A stretch of DNA of 64,000 nucleotides, taken from assembly GCA_028641055.1 (NCBI GenBank), contig CM054060.1, positions 160,768,322 to 160,832,321 on the forward strand, in the 5' to 3' direction. Each line of letters opens with the position of its first letter. Position 1 is the stretch's first letter. The notes under the pieces were generated by a model that was given only the letters and a program-made list of their open reading frames with translations, was not told where the DNA came from and did no database searches. The position numbers and the translations under genes were made by a program. The stretch comes from Alopecurus myosuroides. Lineage: Eukaryota; Streptophyta; Magnoliopsida; Poales; Poaceae. Shown here piece by piece: positions 46,874 to 57,184 of the stretch.

Positions 46874-47320
46874 ATGAACAACCTAATTGAATCACTCAAG
46901 AAGGGCCCATTGATGTCCATGACTCTGGATTGTGAGACTGAATTTCCAAAGGCATTGAAGAACCTAATGATAAGATTAGGATTTGGAGGAGCAGCACTCT
47001 ACAAAGGTTTTCCTTTCATTGAAGATGTCCAAGAGTATTGGTGGGTGCAACTTCACCTATACATAAGCAAGGAGTATGACCACAAGACAGAAGAGGACTG
47101 CATCTTCACTAACCCACAACAATACACATCATTCTTCGAGTCAGCTAGATGTGCTGCATGGGAGGATATCACCAAACTTGGAGAAAGACTTACGTGGATA
47201 CTTTATCACAATCAGAAGGATCTCCAGGAAGATGGAGAAGAGATCAACGCCCTTGAAAAGGAGCTGAAGATGTACAAGAACATAGAGATCATCGTGAAGA
47301 GTTATGACCCATCCCAGTAG
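46874..47320 (+). CDS. Element C internal ORF, unknown 148-aa protein
   Basis: ATG at 46874, stop at 47318-47320, 148 aa, uninterrupted. Begins MNNLIESLKKGPLMSMTLDC; a central part is rich in aromatic residues (GGAALYKGFPF, EYWWVQLHLY) and the C-terminal half is charged and helical (QEDGEEINALEKELKMYKN). No zinc knuckle, protease, RT or integrase motif is visible and I cannot assign a family. It is the only ORF after the PBS, where gag would stand. Its intactness inside a truncated element suggests either recent mobility or a product the non-autonomous family kept (inference). Confidence 0.6.
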   Translation: MNNLIESLKKGPLMSMTLDCETEFPKALKNLMIRLGFGGAALYKGFPFIEDVQEYWWVQLHLYISKEYDHKTEEDCIFTNPQQYTSFFESARCAAWEDITKLGERLTWILYHNQKDLQEDGEEINALEKELKMYKNIEIIVKSYDPSQ

Positions 47321-47569
47321 TTGACCACCCTAGAAGAATGCGTTAGCTAGAGTTTTTGTTTCAGTATTGACCTATCAACTTGTGATATGGAAATTCTAGA
47401 GTGTTTTGGTTTGCAACTAAATTGTTTTGCTTAAGTTTGTAAAAAATTAAGTCCAAATTTTGAAATTTGGTTAAAAGATAAAATATTTTAAGTTGTTGTT
47501 TTCCCTTGTTGTTTGTCTTGTTGTATTGTGCATGGGTAGGAAAAGTTTCTCCTCATAGATCTATCTATC
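47321..47569 (+). other. Element C internal remnant to deletion breakpoint
   Basis: AT-rich, no gene. The junction to Athila-like sequence is at about 47570 (cttttactcatcaatgttga compared with copy 1 near 13000). Confidence 0.55.
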
Positions 47570-48072
47570 TTTTACTCATCAATGTTGAGTCTCCATCTTC
47601 TAACTTTATGCAGTTTAGAGAGCATAGTTGCCATTCTGAGTTTAATGTGCATTTGTCCCAGAAACATTATTAACTAATTCATGATGTGTTATTGTTTGTT
47701 CTCTAATTATTTGTTCTAGTCTTCCTCATGAAATTTGAAGGTGTCCTGGCATTTATGTTTTGCCCCACTCTTAAGGAATAGTGAAATATCACTTTGCCAT
47801 GTTTTCTCTATACTTGAAACTAACGTATAACTTTCGATGCATTGTTATTCATGATCTTTTATTTGTGTTACTTCTCATGATGCAAGGTGATTGCTATGCT
47901 TTATTGTTAAAATTTTATTTATCATGCTTGTGTTGAACTTCTATGATCTCAGCTTACATATGCTTTTACATTTTTGATGATCAAGTTTATGTTGGTAGCA
48001 TGTCACCTCAGAAATTGTGTGTTTTTATCGTTTACCTACTCGAGGACGAGTAGGAACTAAGCTTGGGGATGT
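47570..48072 (+). mobile_element. Athila-like copy 3, internal region resumed
   Basis: Matches 13000-13500 of copy 1 and ends in the PPT TAAGCTTGGGGATGT (48058-48072) before the 3' LTR. Confidence 0.82.
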
Positions 48073-48481
48073 TGATACGTCATAAACGTATCCTTAATTT
48101 CTGATGTTCCATGTTGTTTTCATGTTGTTTCCTACATGTTTGCTATACACTTTATGTCATTTTTATCGATTTTCCGGACTAACCTATTGACAAGATGCCA
48201 TAGTGTCAGTTCCCTGTTTTTTTGCTGCTTTTAGTTTCAGAAAAGTTGTTCTGGAAATATTCTCGGAATTGGAAAATTCGAAGCCCAGAAGTCTTAGAAT
48301 CCCCGAAGGTTCCATGGAGTCCCGAAGAGGCCCAGAGGAGGGCCACAAAGGGGCCACACCATAGGGAGGCGCGCCCCCTGGCCGCGCCTGGGCGTGGTGT
48401 GGGCCCCTCGGCCCTCCACCGCCATCGCTCTTTCGCCTATTTATGCCCCCCGATACATCAACCCTAAAAAGATACCACTTC
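48073..48481 (+). repeat. Athila-like copy 3, 3' LTR, first part
   Basis: Starts TGATACGTCATAAACG; interrupted by element D after 48481. The last five bases (acttc) are the expected target duplication. The insertion point corresponds to copy 3's 5' LTR at about 33263. Confidence 0.87.
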
Positions 48482-49408
48482 TGTCGGGGGGTTACCCCCG
48501 AGTAGGGTAAAGACAGGTGGTAAAGGCCGCTTACAGAAGAGAGGTTTGGTCGAGTAGCCGACTACCAGGTACTCGCTACCCGGTCGACTGCTACTCGGTC
48601 TCACCTCAAGATGACCAGAAGGAGATATCAGTCAAGTTCTACCCTGACGAGTAGAAGGTTTGGCCCGAGTACAAATGGCGGGAACCATTGGCGGGAACCT
48701 ACTCGGGCCAGAAAGTCAAAGGAGCCGTTCTGACACAGGATCCCGCGTATCCTGGGTCCGTACTTGGCAGCATTCGAACTACTGTTCACGTGGGGACGGC
48801 CTGCCTGACAGTGACAGCATGGAAGCAGGCCGTGGCAGGATAAGGGGGGCCTACTCTGTGCCTAGGTACAGTGTTACCAGTCTGTCCCCTAGTTTTGCCC
48901 AACGACTTTACAGAAGCAGCCAAGGTTGGGAACCAAAGCTGTCAGCGGGTACTCGGAGAAAGGACGATGTGCACAATATGTCGACACTTGTCTAGATTTG
49001 GACGTATCCGGCTGGGCACCGTGTATATAAGGTGCCCCGCCGCCTCCTGCGCGAGAAGGTGCCCCGCCGCCTCCTGCGCGAGGCATGCTCTCACATGCTC
49101 ATAGTGAACCCTAGAAACCCTAAGTTCTTGACCTAGCTCTACTCGGAGAGGAGAGAAAGGCTACTCGGTAGCAATACCATTTGTACTGTGACTACTCGGA
49201 GAGACATCGTAATACATAGAGAAAGGCAGGAGTAGGGGTTTTACCTCCTCACGAGGGCCCTGAACCTGGGTACATCGTGTTGTTTGTGTTGTGTGGATCT
49301 TACCTCACGCGGCTACTCGTCGCGTGATCCCTCCCCGGACACCTCCAGCGTCCATCGTCCCCACATCTTTAGCCATCCCATGGCATCTGCCGTGACACCA
49401 CCACGACA
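48482..49408 (+). repeat. Element D 5' LTR (927 bp)
   Basis: Starts TGTCGGGGGGTTACCCCCGAG (inverted repeat at the tip) and ends CCACCACGACA. TATA box TATATAAG at 49024-49031. The motif ACTCGG recurs at least six times. Confidence 0.95.
49029..49082 (+). repeat. 27-bp perfect tandem duplication at the LTR start-site region
   Basis: Two identical 27-base units (49029-49055 and 49056-49082, starting aaggtgccccgccgcc) immediately downstream of the TATA box. Repeated in the 3' LTR from about 63655. Confidence 0.95.
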
Positions 49409-49410
49409 GT

Positions 49411-49427
49411 TGGCGCCCACCGTGGGG
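49411..49427 (+). promoter_or_regulatory. Element D primer-binding site
   Basis: TGGCGCCCACCGTGGGG, two bases after the LTR; identical to element F. Confidence 0.9.
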
Positions 49428-51547
49428 CAACCAGCGGCGCTGGCTGGAGTTTCTGTTCGGACGGGATCTTCATCAGCGGAGCGCGTAGTTTGTGGCCTTG
49501 TCCACAGATTCGGCTCCTTCGACTTCGTCACCGACAACGCCGGCTGCTTCGGCGGCATGGCCATGCCCGAGGGCGGCTCGGTGATCTCCTTCGGCTCGCA
49601 TCTCGTCTACGTCGCCACCGTCGCCAACAGCGCCTACCCCGAGCTGGTGCATGACGCGGAGGATCCTCCTGCGGTGGTTGCTGCTCGCGGAAGGCCCGCG
49701 TGCAGCTCTGCATGCTGCGCTGAGGTGATGGTGACGGGCTTGGCGGCAAAACTGGCGCAGCTGCTACTGGCGCTGCAGCCGTCGTCGAGGAGGTTGACGA
49801 CCCGCCTGCTGGTGGCAGGAACCACCGGCCCTACGAGAAGGAGAGCAACCTGCCGCCTTCCACGTCTACGGTCATCCCCGCGTCTGCTGCGCGAACCGGT
49901 ATGCCCACGCCCACCGACATCGAGCTCCTAGCCGCAAGGGAGCAGCTCGAGCGGCAACGCCAGGAGCTGCTTGCCGAGCAGGCGGAGTTGGAGAAGATCA
50001 GGCTGGAGCTGAGCCTGGACCAGCTCGAGTACAACAAGGCCCACGGCTTCACGCCGGTCGCCAGGAGGCCCAGCAGAGTAGGCGCTACGCGGCGCAACCT
50101 GGGCGCCGAGATGGCGACAGTTGCGGAGGAGCCCGCGCAGTCCGCCACCGCGAACACCTTCACAAGGCCAAGGTACAGCACACCCGCCAAGACGCTCAGG
50201 GCTGCGCAGGCCGTGGCTGCCGAGTTGCCGCGCCTAGATGGAGAGGCGCGTCTCAGGCAGCAGGAGAGGCTCAATGAGTTGGTGCTGGAGGCCGCCAGGC
50301 AGAACGAGGAGTTCCGGAAGGCCAACCCGGGGGCTGGAGCCTCGCAGGTAGTTCACTCGCACGCGGCTAGATCTAACGATCAGGCCTCGTCACCGCATCC
50401 GAGCCGCGAGAAGAGCCGCAGCGGGCGCTCGGGTAGAGACAGGCAAATGCAGGTGTATGACCCGGCTGCTGCCGCGAAACAGGTTGCTGTGCCGCAGCAG
50501 CCCGGGCAGGAACACAACGCTGCAAGAGCAGGCTCTCAAGCCCATCAAGCTCAAAGCCGTGTCCGAGAAGCCGCGCGTCCGGGTACTTCTCGGCAACCCG
50601 CAGCTCAGCCTACTCGGCCGAGGCAGCAGCCGCGCCCAGTGGCACCAGTCGCCAACCCGGTGGAGCATCCTGCAGCTATGCAGGTGGATAGGTATGACGA
50701 TGGCTACTCGGCTATGGAGATGGCTGGCTATGACATCCATGACCGTGTTGGTGAGCGCGTGTTGGCGCCTGGAGATGCAAGGCACCAGCTGGACCGTATC
50801 AGCTTGTCGGCGCGGCTTGAGAGCACGGGTCCTCCTGGCCCCGAGTGCTTTGGCCCGCGCATCATGAACGAGCCTTCCGTGAAGGGCTTCCAGCTCGCAA
50901 GAGGCACCAAGAGCTACAATGGTAGCACCAAGCCTGAAGATTGGCTCAATGACTACGTCACCGCGGTCCACATTGCGGGTGGCAACAGGAGATGGGCAGT
51001 GCGGTACGTCCCGCAGATGCTAGAGGGTCCAGCTCGCACTTGGCTCAACAAATTGCCCAAGCACAGCATTAACTGCTGGCTGGACTTCTCGGACGCCTTC
51101 GTCAGCAACTTCACGAGTACATACAAGAGGCCGAATAGGCCACAGCAGCTGTCGGCTTGCAGGCAGCGAGAAGATGAGACGGACCGCGAGTACCTTACTC
51201 GGTGGAGCACCTTGAGGAACACTTGCGAGGGTGTGAATGAAGCACAGGCCATCACTTGGTTTGCGCAGGGTTGCCGACATGGCAGCATGCTTTGGCAGAG
51301 ATTGCAGAGGGAGATGCCGAACACCCTGGCCGAGACCATCAAGATTGCAGATCAGTACGCACTCGGTGATCCTACTCAGCCACTGATGGACTCCTCTGAG
51401 CCGAGAAGAAACTTCAACAGCAGCAAGCGCAATGAGTTCCGCAACAAGCGCCGAGTAGATACTCGGTATGACCCTGAGGAGGTGAATGCAGTGAATGTCG
51501 GAGGCGGTGGTGGCCAAAGGCAGAAACCTGCTGGAGCCTACGGGTAG
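49428..51547 (+). pseudogene. gag: Element D gag, N-terminal and capsid part
   Basis: The first about 290 bases read in one frame (APTVGQPAALAGV, then FVTDNAGCFGGMAM). The main gag frame is open only after TGA 49721-49723, suggesting a frameshift near 49725. From ATG 49901 (MPTPTDIELLAAREQLERQR, coiled-coil-like) it runs through a retrotransposon-gag capsid domain (RYVPQMLEGPARTWLNKLPK, YLTRWSTLRNTCEG, ADQYALGD) and meets TAG 51545-51547 (GAYG stop NQNQGQ), probably once a Gln. Role when intact: virus-like particle coat. A capsid-like fragment could still be made from 49901. Confidence 0.83.
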
Positions 51548-52831
51548 AACCAGAACCAGGGCCAGGGCAACAAGAAACCGTTCCGCACTGCGCAGCCGGG
51601 TAGCGGGAACTCCGAGCAGCCGAAGAAGTTTGTCTTCGATGACATGAAGGATGGTCCATGCAGCTTTCACACTCATCATCCCTCGAGGCCCGCTAACCAC
51701 ACTACTCGGCAGTGCGAATGGTGGGATGTGATCAAGAGTGATGGCTTGCCTCCTCCTCCTCCTCTGCCAGCCGCCAATGCCACTGTTCAGCCTACTCGCG
51801 CACCTGCAGCTCGGCCGCCAGTGTACCCGAGAAGAGAGAATGTCAACCAGGTGGCTTTAGGAGCTAACCGGAGCTTCAACAATGAGAGATACCGCAACAA
51901 CAACAACTACTACAACCGCAACAACAACAACAGAGGCAACAACAACTATCAGGGCAACAACAATGGCAACAATGGGGGCAATGGCTCCAACCAGTACCAA
52001 GAGCACCACGAGAGCTATATGATCTTCACTTCTGAGGCAGTCGACAAGCAGTCACAGCACAGGCGGGCCATGGAGGTCAATGCAGTGATTCCGGCTGTCC
52101 CTCACTACATGTATTGGTGTGACCAGGAGATCAGGTGGACTCGGGCAGATCACCCCAAGGTGATGCCCAATCCGGGTACCTATGCCTTGGTGCTGGATCC
52201 TACCTTCCTGGGCCCCGAGAAGAATGTGAGGTTCAGCAAGGTGCTGATCGACAACGGCAGCAGCATCAACATCGTGTACAAGGACACGCTCGAGAAGCTT
52301 GGCTTAGCCGAGAACATGATGCTGCCCAGCAAGACCACCTTCCATGGCATTGTGCCCGGGATCTCATGCAACCCGATTGGCCGAGTGTGGATTGATGTGC
52401 TATTCGGTACTCGGGAGAACTGCCGCACAGAGCGCCTGCAGTTTGAGGTGGTGGATCATCAGAGCCCTTATCATGCTCTACTCGGCAGGCCTGCTCTGAG
52501 CAAGTTCATGGCCTCTACTCATGTGGCTTATCTGAAGATGAAGATCCCTGGTCCCAACGGCATCATCACCATCTCGGGAGATTACAAGAAGTCCATGGAG
52601 TGTGCCTCTGCTAGCTCCCAGCTGGCGGAGTCGATGGTGATTGCTGCCGAGAAGAAGAAGATGTACGAGGTGGTGGCCATGGCTCAGTCCGCACAAGCTG
52701 GCGCACAAGGTGTGCCGAGTACCCAGCATGGTACTGCTTTCCAAGCTGCCAAGGAGACCAAGACAGTCCAGGTTGACCCCGAGTTCCCGGAGCGCGTGGC
52801 CATCATTGGTTCCGGGTTGGAGGAGAAATAG
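51548..52831 (+). pseudogene. gag-pol: Element D gag zinc finger and protease segment
   Basis: Same frame after the TAG. Holds a CHHC-type finger (CSFHTHHPSRPANHTTRQC), an Asn-rich linker (about 51880-52005), and a retropepsin with VLIDNGSSINIVY (DNG in place of DTG, as in Tat-type elements) and SPYHALLGRPALSKFMA. Ends at TAG 52829-52831 (GLEEK stop ESTLIHFL), again at a position where Gln is expected. Confidence 0.85.
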
Positions 52832-55800
52832 GAAAGCACGCTCATCCACTTCCTCCGTGAGAATCGGGATGTTTTCGCCTGGACCAATGAAGATCTACCA
52901 GGAGTCCCGAGGGAGTTGGTTGAGCACTCTTTGCATGTGCGTCCTGACGCCAAGCCCGTGAAGCAGGCTTTGCGCCGTTTTGGGGATGAGAGAAGGAAGG
53001 CCATCGGTGATCAAATCACCAAGCTGCTGATCAGTAACTTCATCATGGAAGTGCTGCACCCGGACTGGTTAGCCAACCCGGTCATGGTCGAGAAGAAAAA
53101 GGAAGATCCCAAGGCTGCCACTGCATGGCGCATGTGTGTCGACTACACCGACTTGAACAAGGCATGCCCCAAGGATCCTTTCCCGCTACCTCGCATCGAT
53201 CAGGTGATCGATTCCACTGCCGGCTGTGAACTGTTGTCTTTCATAGATGCCTACTCTGGTTTCCACCAGATTGCACTCAACCCTGCTGATCAAATAAAGA
53301 CTGCTTTCATTACCCCGTACGGGGCTTATTGCTATCGTGTCATGTGTTTTGGCCTGAGGAATGCGGGTGCAACCTATCAGAGATGCATGCAGAAATGCTT
53401 GCATGACCAGCTCGGCAAGAATGTGCAGGTGTACGTAGATGACATTGTCATCAAAACGAATAAAACACATACTCTGCTTGCCGACCTGGAGGAAACCTTT
53501 GCTAACCTACGCAGGTACAAAATGAAACTGAATCCGAGTAAGTGCACCTTTGGTGTACCAGCTGGAAAGCTACTCGGTTTTCTGGTTTCTAGTCGGGGCA
53601 TTGAAGCCAATCCTTCTAAGATAAAAGCTATTGAGAGCATGTCTTTGCCGAGATCATTGAAGGACGTGCAGAAGTTCACGGGTTGTTTGGCATCTCTGAG
53701 CCGTTTTCTGGGCCGAATGGGCGAGAAGGCTCTGCCTCTGTACCAGCTGATGAAGAAGAGCGACAAGTTTGTCTGGACTCCGCAAGCGGACGTGGCATTC
53801 AATGAGCTGAAAGCAATGCTGGCTAGCGCTCCTGTCTTGGCTAGTCCGCTACCCAAGGAGCCTATGCTGCTGTACATTGCCGCGACTAACCGAGTAGTCA
53901 GCGTGGTGATAGTGGTGGAGCGAGAAGAAGAAGGCAAGAGTGTGCAGCGCCCAGTCTATTATCTCAGTGAAGTGCTGTCCAGTTCCAAGCAAAACTATCC
54001 ACATTACCAGAAGATGACGTATGGTGTGTACCTGGGCGCCAGGAAGCTGAAACATTACTTCCAGGAGCACCCCATCACTGTTGTGAGCTCTGCTCCCATC
54101 TCGGACATCATGGGAAACAAGGAGGCGAGTGGCAGAGTAGCCAAGTGGGCAATCGAGCTAGCCGCGTACGCTCCCGGGTATGCGAGAAGAGAAGCAATCA
54201 AGTCTCAGGTCCTGGCGGAATTTCTTGTGGACTGGGCCGAGATGCAGTATGAACCTCCCGCTCCAGTTTCCAACTATTGGAAAATGCACTTTGATGGCTC
54301 AAAGGTGAAAGAAGGCCTTGGTGCTGGCGTTGTGCTTACATCACCCAAGCGGGATCAACTCAAGTACGTGCTGCAGATTCATTTCAAGGCATCCAACAAT
54401 GTAGCCGAGTACGAGGCAGTGGTGCATGGTTTGCGAGTAGCAAAGGAGGTTGGTGTGCAGCGCATTATATGCTATGGCGATTCAGATCTAGTGGTGCAGC
54501 AAGTCTCAGGTACCTGGGATGCTTTGGATGCCAACATGGCATCGTATCGCTTCCTGGTGCAGTCAATGACTGGGTTTTTCGAAGGCTGTGAGTTCCAGCA
54601 CATTCACCGAGCAGAGAACGAAGCCGCGGACGAGCTATCCAAGTTGGGATCTTCTCGGCAGTCCATCCCGGCAGGGATTGCCTTGGAGCATTTGAGGAAG
54701 CCATCCATCAAGCCTTCCCCCAACTCGGAATCCATCTTTGTCCCTTCTCTGCCAAGTGAAGAATCTGACCCAATGGAGATTGACTGGGAGAGTGCTGCAG
54801 GGAACCCGGGGACTGCCGTCCTCTACTCGGGGACTGCCATTCCCTACTCGGGGACTGCCACTCCCTACTCGGGGACTGCCATTCCCTACTCGGGGACTGC
54901 CATTCCTTACTCGGGGACTGCCACTCCCTACTCGGGGACTGCCACTCCCTACTCGGGGACTGCCATTCCCTACTCGGGGACTGCCATTCCCTACTCGGGG
55001 ACTGCCACTTCCTACTCGGGGACTGCCACTCCTTACTCGGGGATTGCCACTCCTTACTCGGGGACAGCCACTTCTTACTCGGGGACTGCCGCCCTCAACC
55101 CAGAAGCTGTTGCATTCATTGAAGAAGTTCTCGCCAATCGGTCTGGGCTGCAGAGAAGCGCTCCTACTCCTCCTGTGCAACCACCAGAGCCTGTCCCAAT
55201 GGAAATGGACGAACCGGTGTTTCCCGTGCGGGAGACACCGAGTTGGGCAATGCCCATATTATCCTTTCTAAGGGACGGCACTTTACCTGAAGATGAGGTG
55301 ACTGCGAGGCAGATTCAGAGAAGGTCCAAGGGCTACACCATAGTCCGAGATGTGCTGCATAAGAGAAGTGCCACCGGTGTGCTGCAACGCTGTGTGAGCC
55401 CAGAAGAAGGAGAAGAAATCCTGGTGGAGATACATCAAGGGGAATGTGGGCATCACGCCTCTTCTCGGGCTTTGGTCAAGAAAGCTTTTCGGCATGGCTT
55501 CTACTGGCTCACAGCACTGCAGCAAGCTGAAGATATTGTGAGGAAGTGCACCGGCTGCCAGATGTTCGCAAGTAAGATTCACATGCCAGCTTCCGAATTG
55601 AAAACAATTCCTATCACATGGCCATTTGCTGTTTGGTGCTTGGATATGGTGGGTCCTTTCAAGCCGGCTAAAGGCAATATGACACATATCTTGGTCATGG
55701 TGGATAAGTTCACCAAGTGGATCGAGGTGAAACCTATTCGGAAGTGTGATGGGGTCACAGCTGTGAAGTTTGTGAAGGATGTGATCATGAGATATGGCTA

Positions 55801-56509
55801 CCCGCACAGTATCATCACCGACAACGGCACCAACTTTGCGGAGGGGGCAATGGTGCGATTCTGCAGAGATAAGCATATCCGACTAGACGTTGCGTCAGTC
55901 GCGCACCCTGCCTCCAATGGGCAAGTTGAGAGAGCAAATGGGATGGTACTGGCAGGCATCAAGCCAAGGCTGATTGAGCCATTGCTGAAAACACCTGGGT
56001 GTTGGCTAGAAGAGTTGCCAGCGGTGTTGTGGAGTCTAAGGACTACCCCTAACCGGTCAACCGGCTACACGCCATTCTTCTTGGTATACGGGGCTGAGGC
56101 CGTGTTGCCAATAGACTTAGAGCATGACTCCCCCCGAGTAGCCCTCTACACTGAGGTGGAGGCGAGAGAAGCTCGAGAAGACGACGTTGACCTGCTTGAA
56201 GAAGCAAGAGAGCTGACTCTGTCACGTTCGGCTATCTACCAGCAAAACCTGCGGCGCTATCATAGCCGAAAGGTGAACCCAAGGGTTTTCCGAGAAGGAG
56301 ACATGGTCCTTAGGCTTGTGCAGCGCACAGCCGGGATGCACAAGTTGTCTCCTCCATGGGAAGGGCCTTTCATTGTCAGCAAAGCGCTGCACAATGACGC
56401 GTACTATCTTGTAGATGTGCGCCCATCGCAGGCGAACAGGGCAGATAAAGCTGGAGAGGAAACCAAGCGTCCCTGGAATGTAGCTCTACTTCGTCGTTTT
56501 CATTCGTAA
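52832..56509 (+). CDS. pol: Element D pol: RT, RNase H and integrase (open, about 1,220 codons)
   Basis: Open from the preceding TAG to TAA 56507-56509 in the gag frame. RT: WRMCVDYTDLNKACPKDPFP, GAYCYRVMCFGLRNAGATYQ, catalytic YVDDIVIKTNK near 53430. RNase H: MHFDGSKVKEGLGAGVVL, CYGDSDLVVQQVSG, NEAADELSKLG. A 7-residue repeat array (54809-55090) lies in the linker. Integrase: HHCC HQGECGHHAS and CTGCQMF, core CLDMVGPF, IITDNGTNFA and NGQVERANG, and a C-terminal region to LLRRFHS. All catalytic motifs are present. Production from this copy would require passing two upstream TAG codons. Confidence 0.9.
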   Translation, partial: ESTLIHFLRENRDVFAWTNEDLPGVPRELVEHSLHVRPDAKPVKQALRRFGDERRKAIGDQITKLLISNFIMEVLHPDWLANPVMVEKKKEDPKAATAWRMCVDYTDLNKACPKDPFPLPRIDQVIDSTAGCELLSFIDAYSGFHQIALNPADQIKTAFITPYGAYCYRVMCFGLRNAGATYQRCMQKCLHDQLGKNVQVYVDDIVIKTNKTHTLLADLEETFANLRRYKMKLNPSKCTFGVPAGKLLGFLVSSRGIEANPSKIKAIESMSLPRSLKDVQKFTGCLASLSRFLGRMGEKALPLYQLMKKSDKFVWTPQADVAFNELKAMLASAPVLASPLPKEPMLLYIAATNRVVSVVIVVEREEEGKSVQRPVYYLSEVLSSSKQNYPHYQKMTYGVYLGARKLKHYFQEHPITVVSSAPISDIMGNKEASGRVAKWAIELAAYAPGYARREAIKSQVLAEFLVDWAEMQYEPPAPVSNYWKMHFDGSKVKEGLGAGVVLTSPKRDQLKYVLQIHFKASNNVAEYEAVVHGLRVAKEVGVQRIICYGDSDLVVQQVSGTWDALDANMASYRFLVQSMTGFFEGCEFQHIHRAENEAADELSKLGSSRQSIPAGIALEHLRKPSIKPSPNSESIFVPSLPSEESDPMEIDWESAAGNPGTAVLYSGTAIPYSGTATPYSGTAIPYSGTAIPYSGTATPYSGTATPYSGTAIPYSGTAIPYSGTATSYSGTATPYSGIATPYSGTATSYSGTAALNPEAVAFIEEVLANRSGLQRSAPTPPVQPPEPVPMEMDEPVFPVRETPSWAMPILSFLRDGTLPEDEVTARQIQRRSKGYTIVRDVLHKRSATGVLQRCVSPEEGEEILVEIHQGECGHHASSRALVKKAFRHGFYWLTALQQAEDIVRKCTGCQMFASKIHMPASELKTIPITWPFAVWCLDMVGPFKPAKGNMTHILVMVDKFTKWIEVKPIRKCDGVTAVKFVKDVIMRYGYPHSIITDNGTNFAEGAMVRFCRDKHIRLDVASVAHPASNGQVERANGMVLAGIKPRLIEPLLKTPGCWLEELPAVLWSLRTTPNRSTGYTPFFLVYGAEAVLPIDLEHDSPRVALYTEVEAREAREDDVDLLEEARELTLSRSAIYQQNLRRYHSRKVNPRVFREGDMVLRLVQRTAGMHKLSPPWEGPFIVSKALHNDAYYLVDVRPSQANRADKAGEETKRPWNVALLRRFHS
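54809..55090 (+). repeat. 21-bp tandem array in the RNase H-integrase linker
   Basis: Thirteen in-frame 21-bp units plus a partial one encode GTAxPYS-type heptads (GTAIPYS, GTATPYS, GTATSYS). Each unit contains TCGGGGACTGC or a one-base variant, the same 11 bases as the element's PPT at 63096-63106. Element F has no array at this position. Confidence 0.95.
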
Positions 56510-57184
56510 GCAAACATGTGTATGTACCCTCTTATCCGAGTTGAAATTCTACTCTGCAATCTGAAATTGTTCTCGGGGACTGCCCTCGTCCAAGTTTGCT
56601 CTAAGTGTTTTTACTCGGCTTGGTCCTTTTTCTATTCGGTTGCTTCACTTTAGAACTCATAAGTGCATTGAGTAATGTGTTTAAACCTATATGCCAACTC
56701 TTCGACTCTGCTGCTGTCCGAAACCCGGCTTCATGGCAAGCAAGAGAACAAGCAAAAGGTCAATGAGCACACGAAAATCACTAAGGAAGAAAGAGTGCAG
56801 GAACCGAGTAGATTGTCGGTTACTTTTTGTTCCCTGTTTTCGTCTTCTCGGCTAAGTGGTGGGCTGCGTTACCATGATTGTTTCTAGCGGCTAAGTATTT
56901 GCAGCCCTGCTACTTGATTCTTGTGACTCGAATACCAAACAAGCGACAAGTCGCAGGTAGAGCAGAGATGAAAAGACAGGGTGAATAAGAAATGCTACTC
57001 GGGGACTCGCATGGAAACACAACTCGGCATTAAGCCAGTGTCGTTCAAATTGATTAATGTCAACATAAACAGAGTGGGCATAAAAAACTGAGTAGCAAGC
57101 AAAATAAAGGTAGTCTATTACATCTGCTCCCGGCATCCCGGGGATCTGATAAGTGTTCGAGTTTGAAAGAGAGTGCAGGTTGCT
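56510..57184. other. Element D spacer between convergent pol and antisense gene
   Basis: No supported gene. A PPT-like tctcggggactgcc lies at 56570-56583. Transcription units from both strands presumably terminate here. Confidence 0.6.

Larger units (their letters stand above)
37299..47569 (+). mobile_element. Element C: non-autonomous LTR element with long LTR, 3' part lost
   Basis: Starts at 37299 (TGTAAACATCCC) inside Athila-like copy 3. The 5' LTR runs 37299-38326 plus 44306-46491 (about 3.2 kb without element E), followed by a Met-type PBS, one 148-codon ORF and a short remnant. There is no 3' LTR: Athila sequence resumes near 47570 with a few Athila bases missing, suggesting a deletion that removed the right end. 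No RT or integrase; LARD-like by layout (inference). Confidence 0.72.

Noticed and set aside
48889..49104. Small ORFs across the D LTR TATA region
   Set aside because: They cover the promoter and the 27-bp duplication; no domain and not at a plausible start.
51545..52831. TAG codons of element D as programmed readthrough sites
   Set aside because: The first lies within gag before the zinc finger and the second within the protease-RT stretch, not at a gag-pol border. Both look like CAG to TAG mutations. Kept only as an alternative.
54809..55090. CRISPR-like array
   Set aside because: Contiguous 21-bp units with no unique spacers, coding in frame; eukaryotic context.
54738..55271. ORFs in other frames of the 21-bp array (TRGLPxP repeats and the minus-strand equivalent)
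   Set aside because: Any 21-bp repeat free of stops gives open frames in several phases; only the pol frame connects RNase H to integrase.
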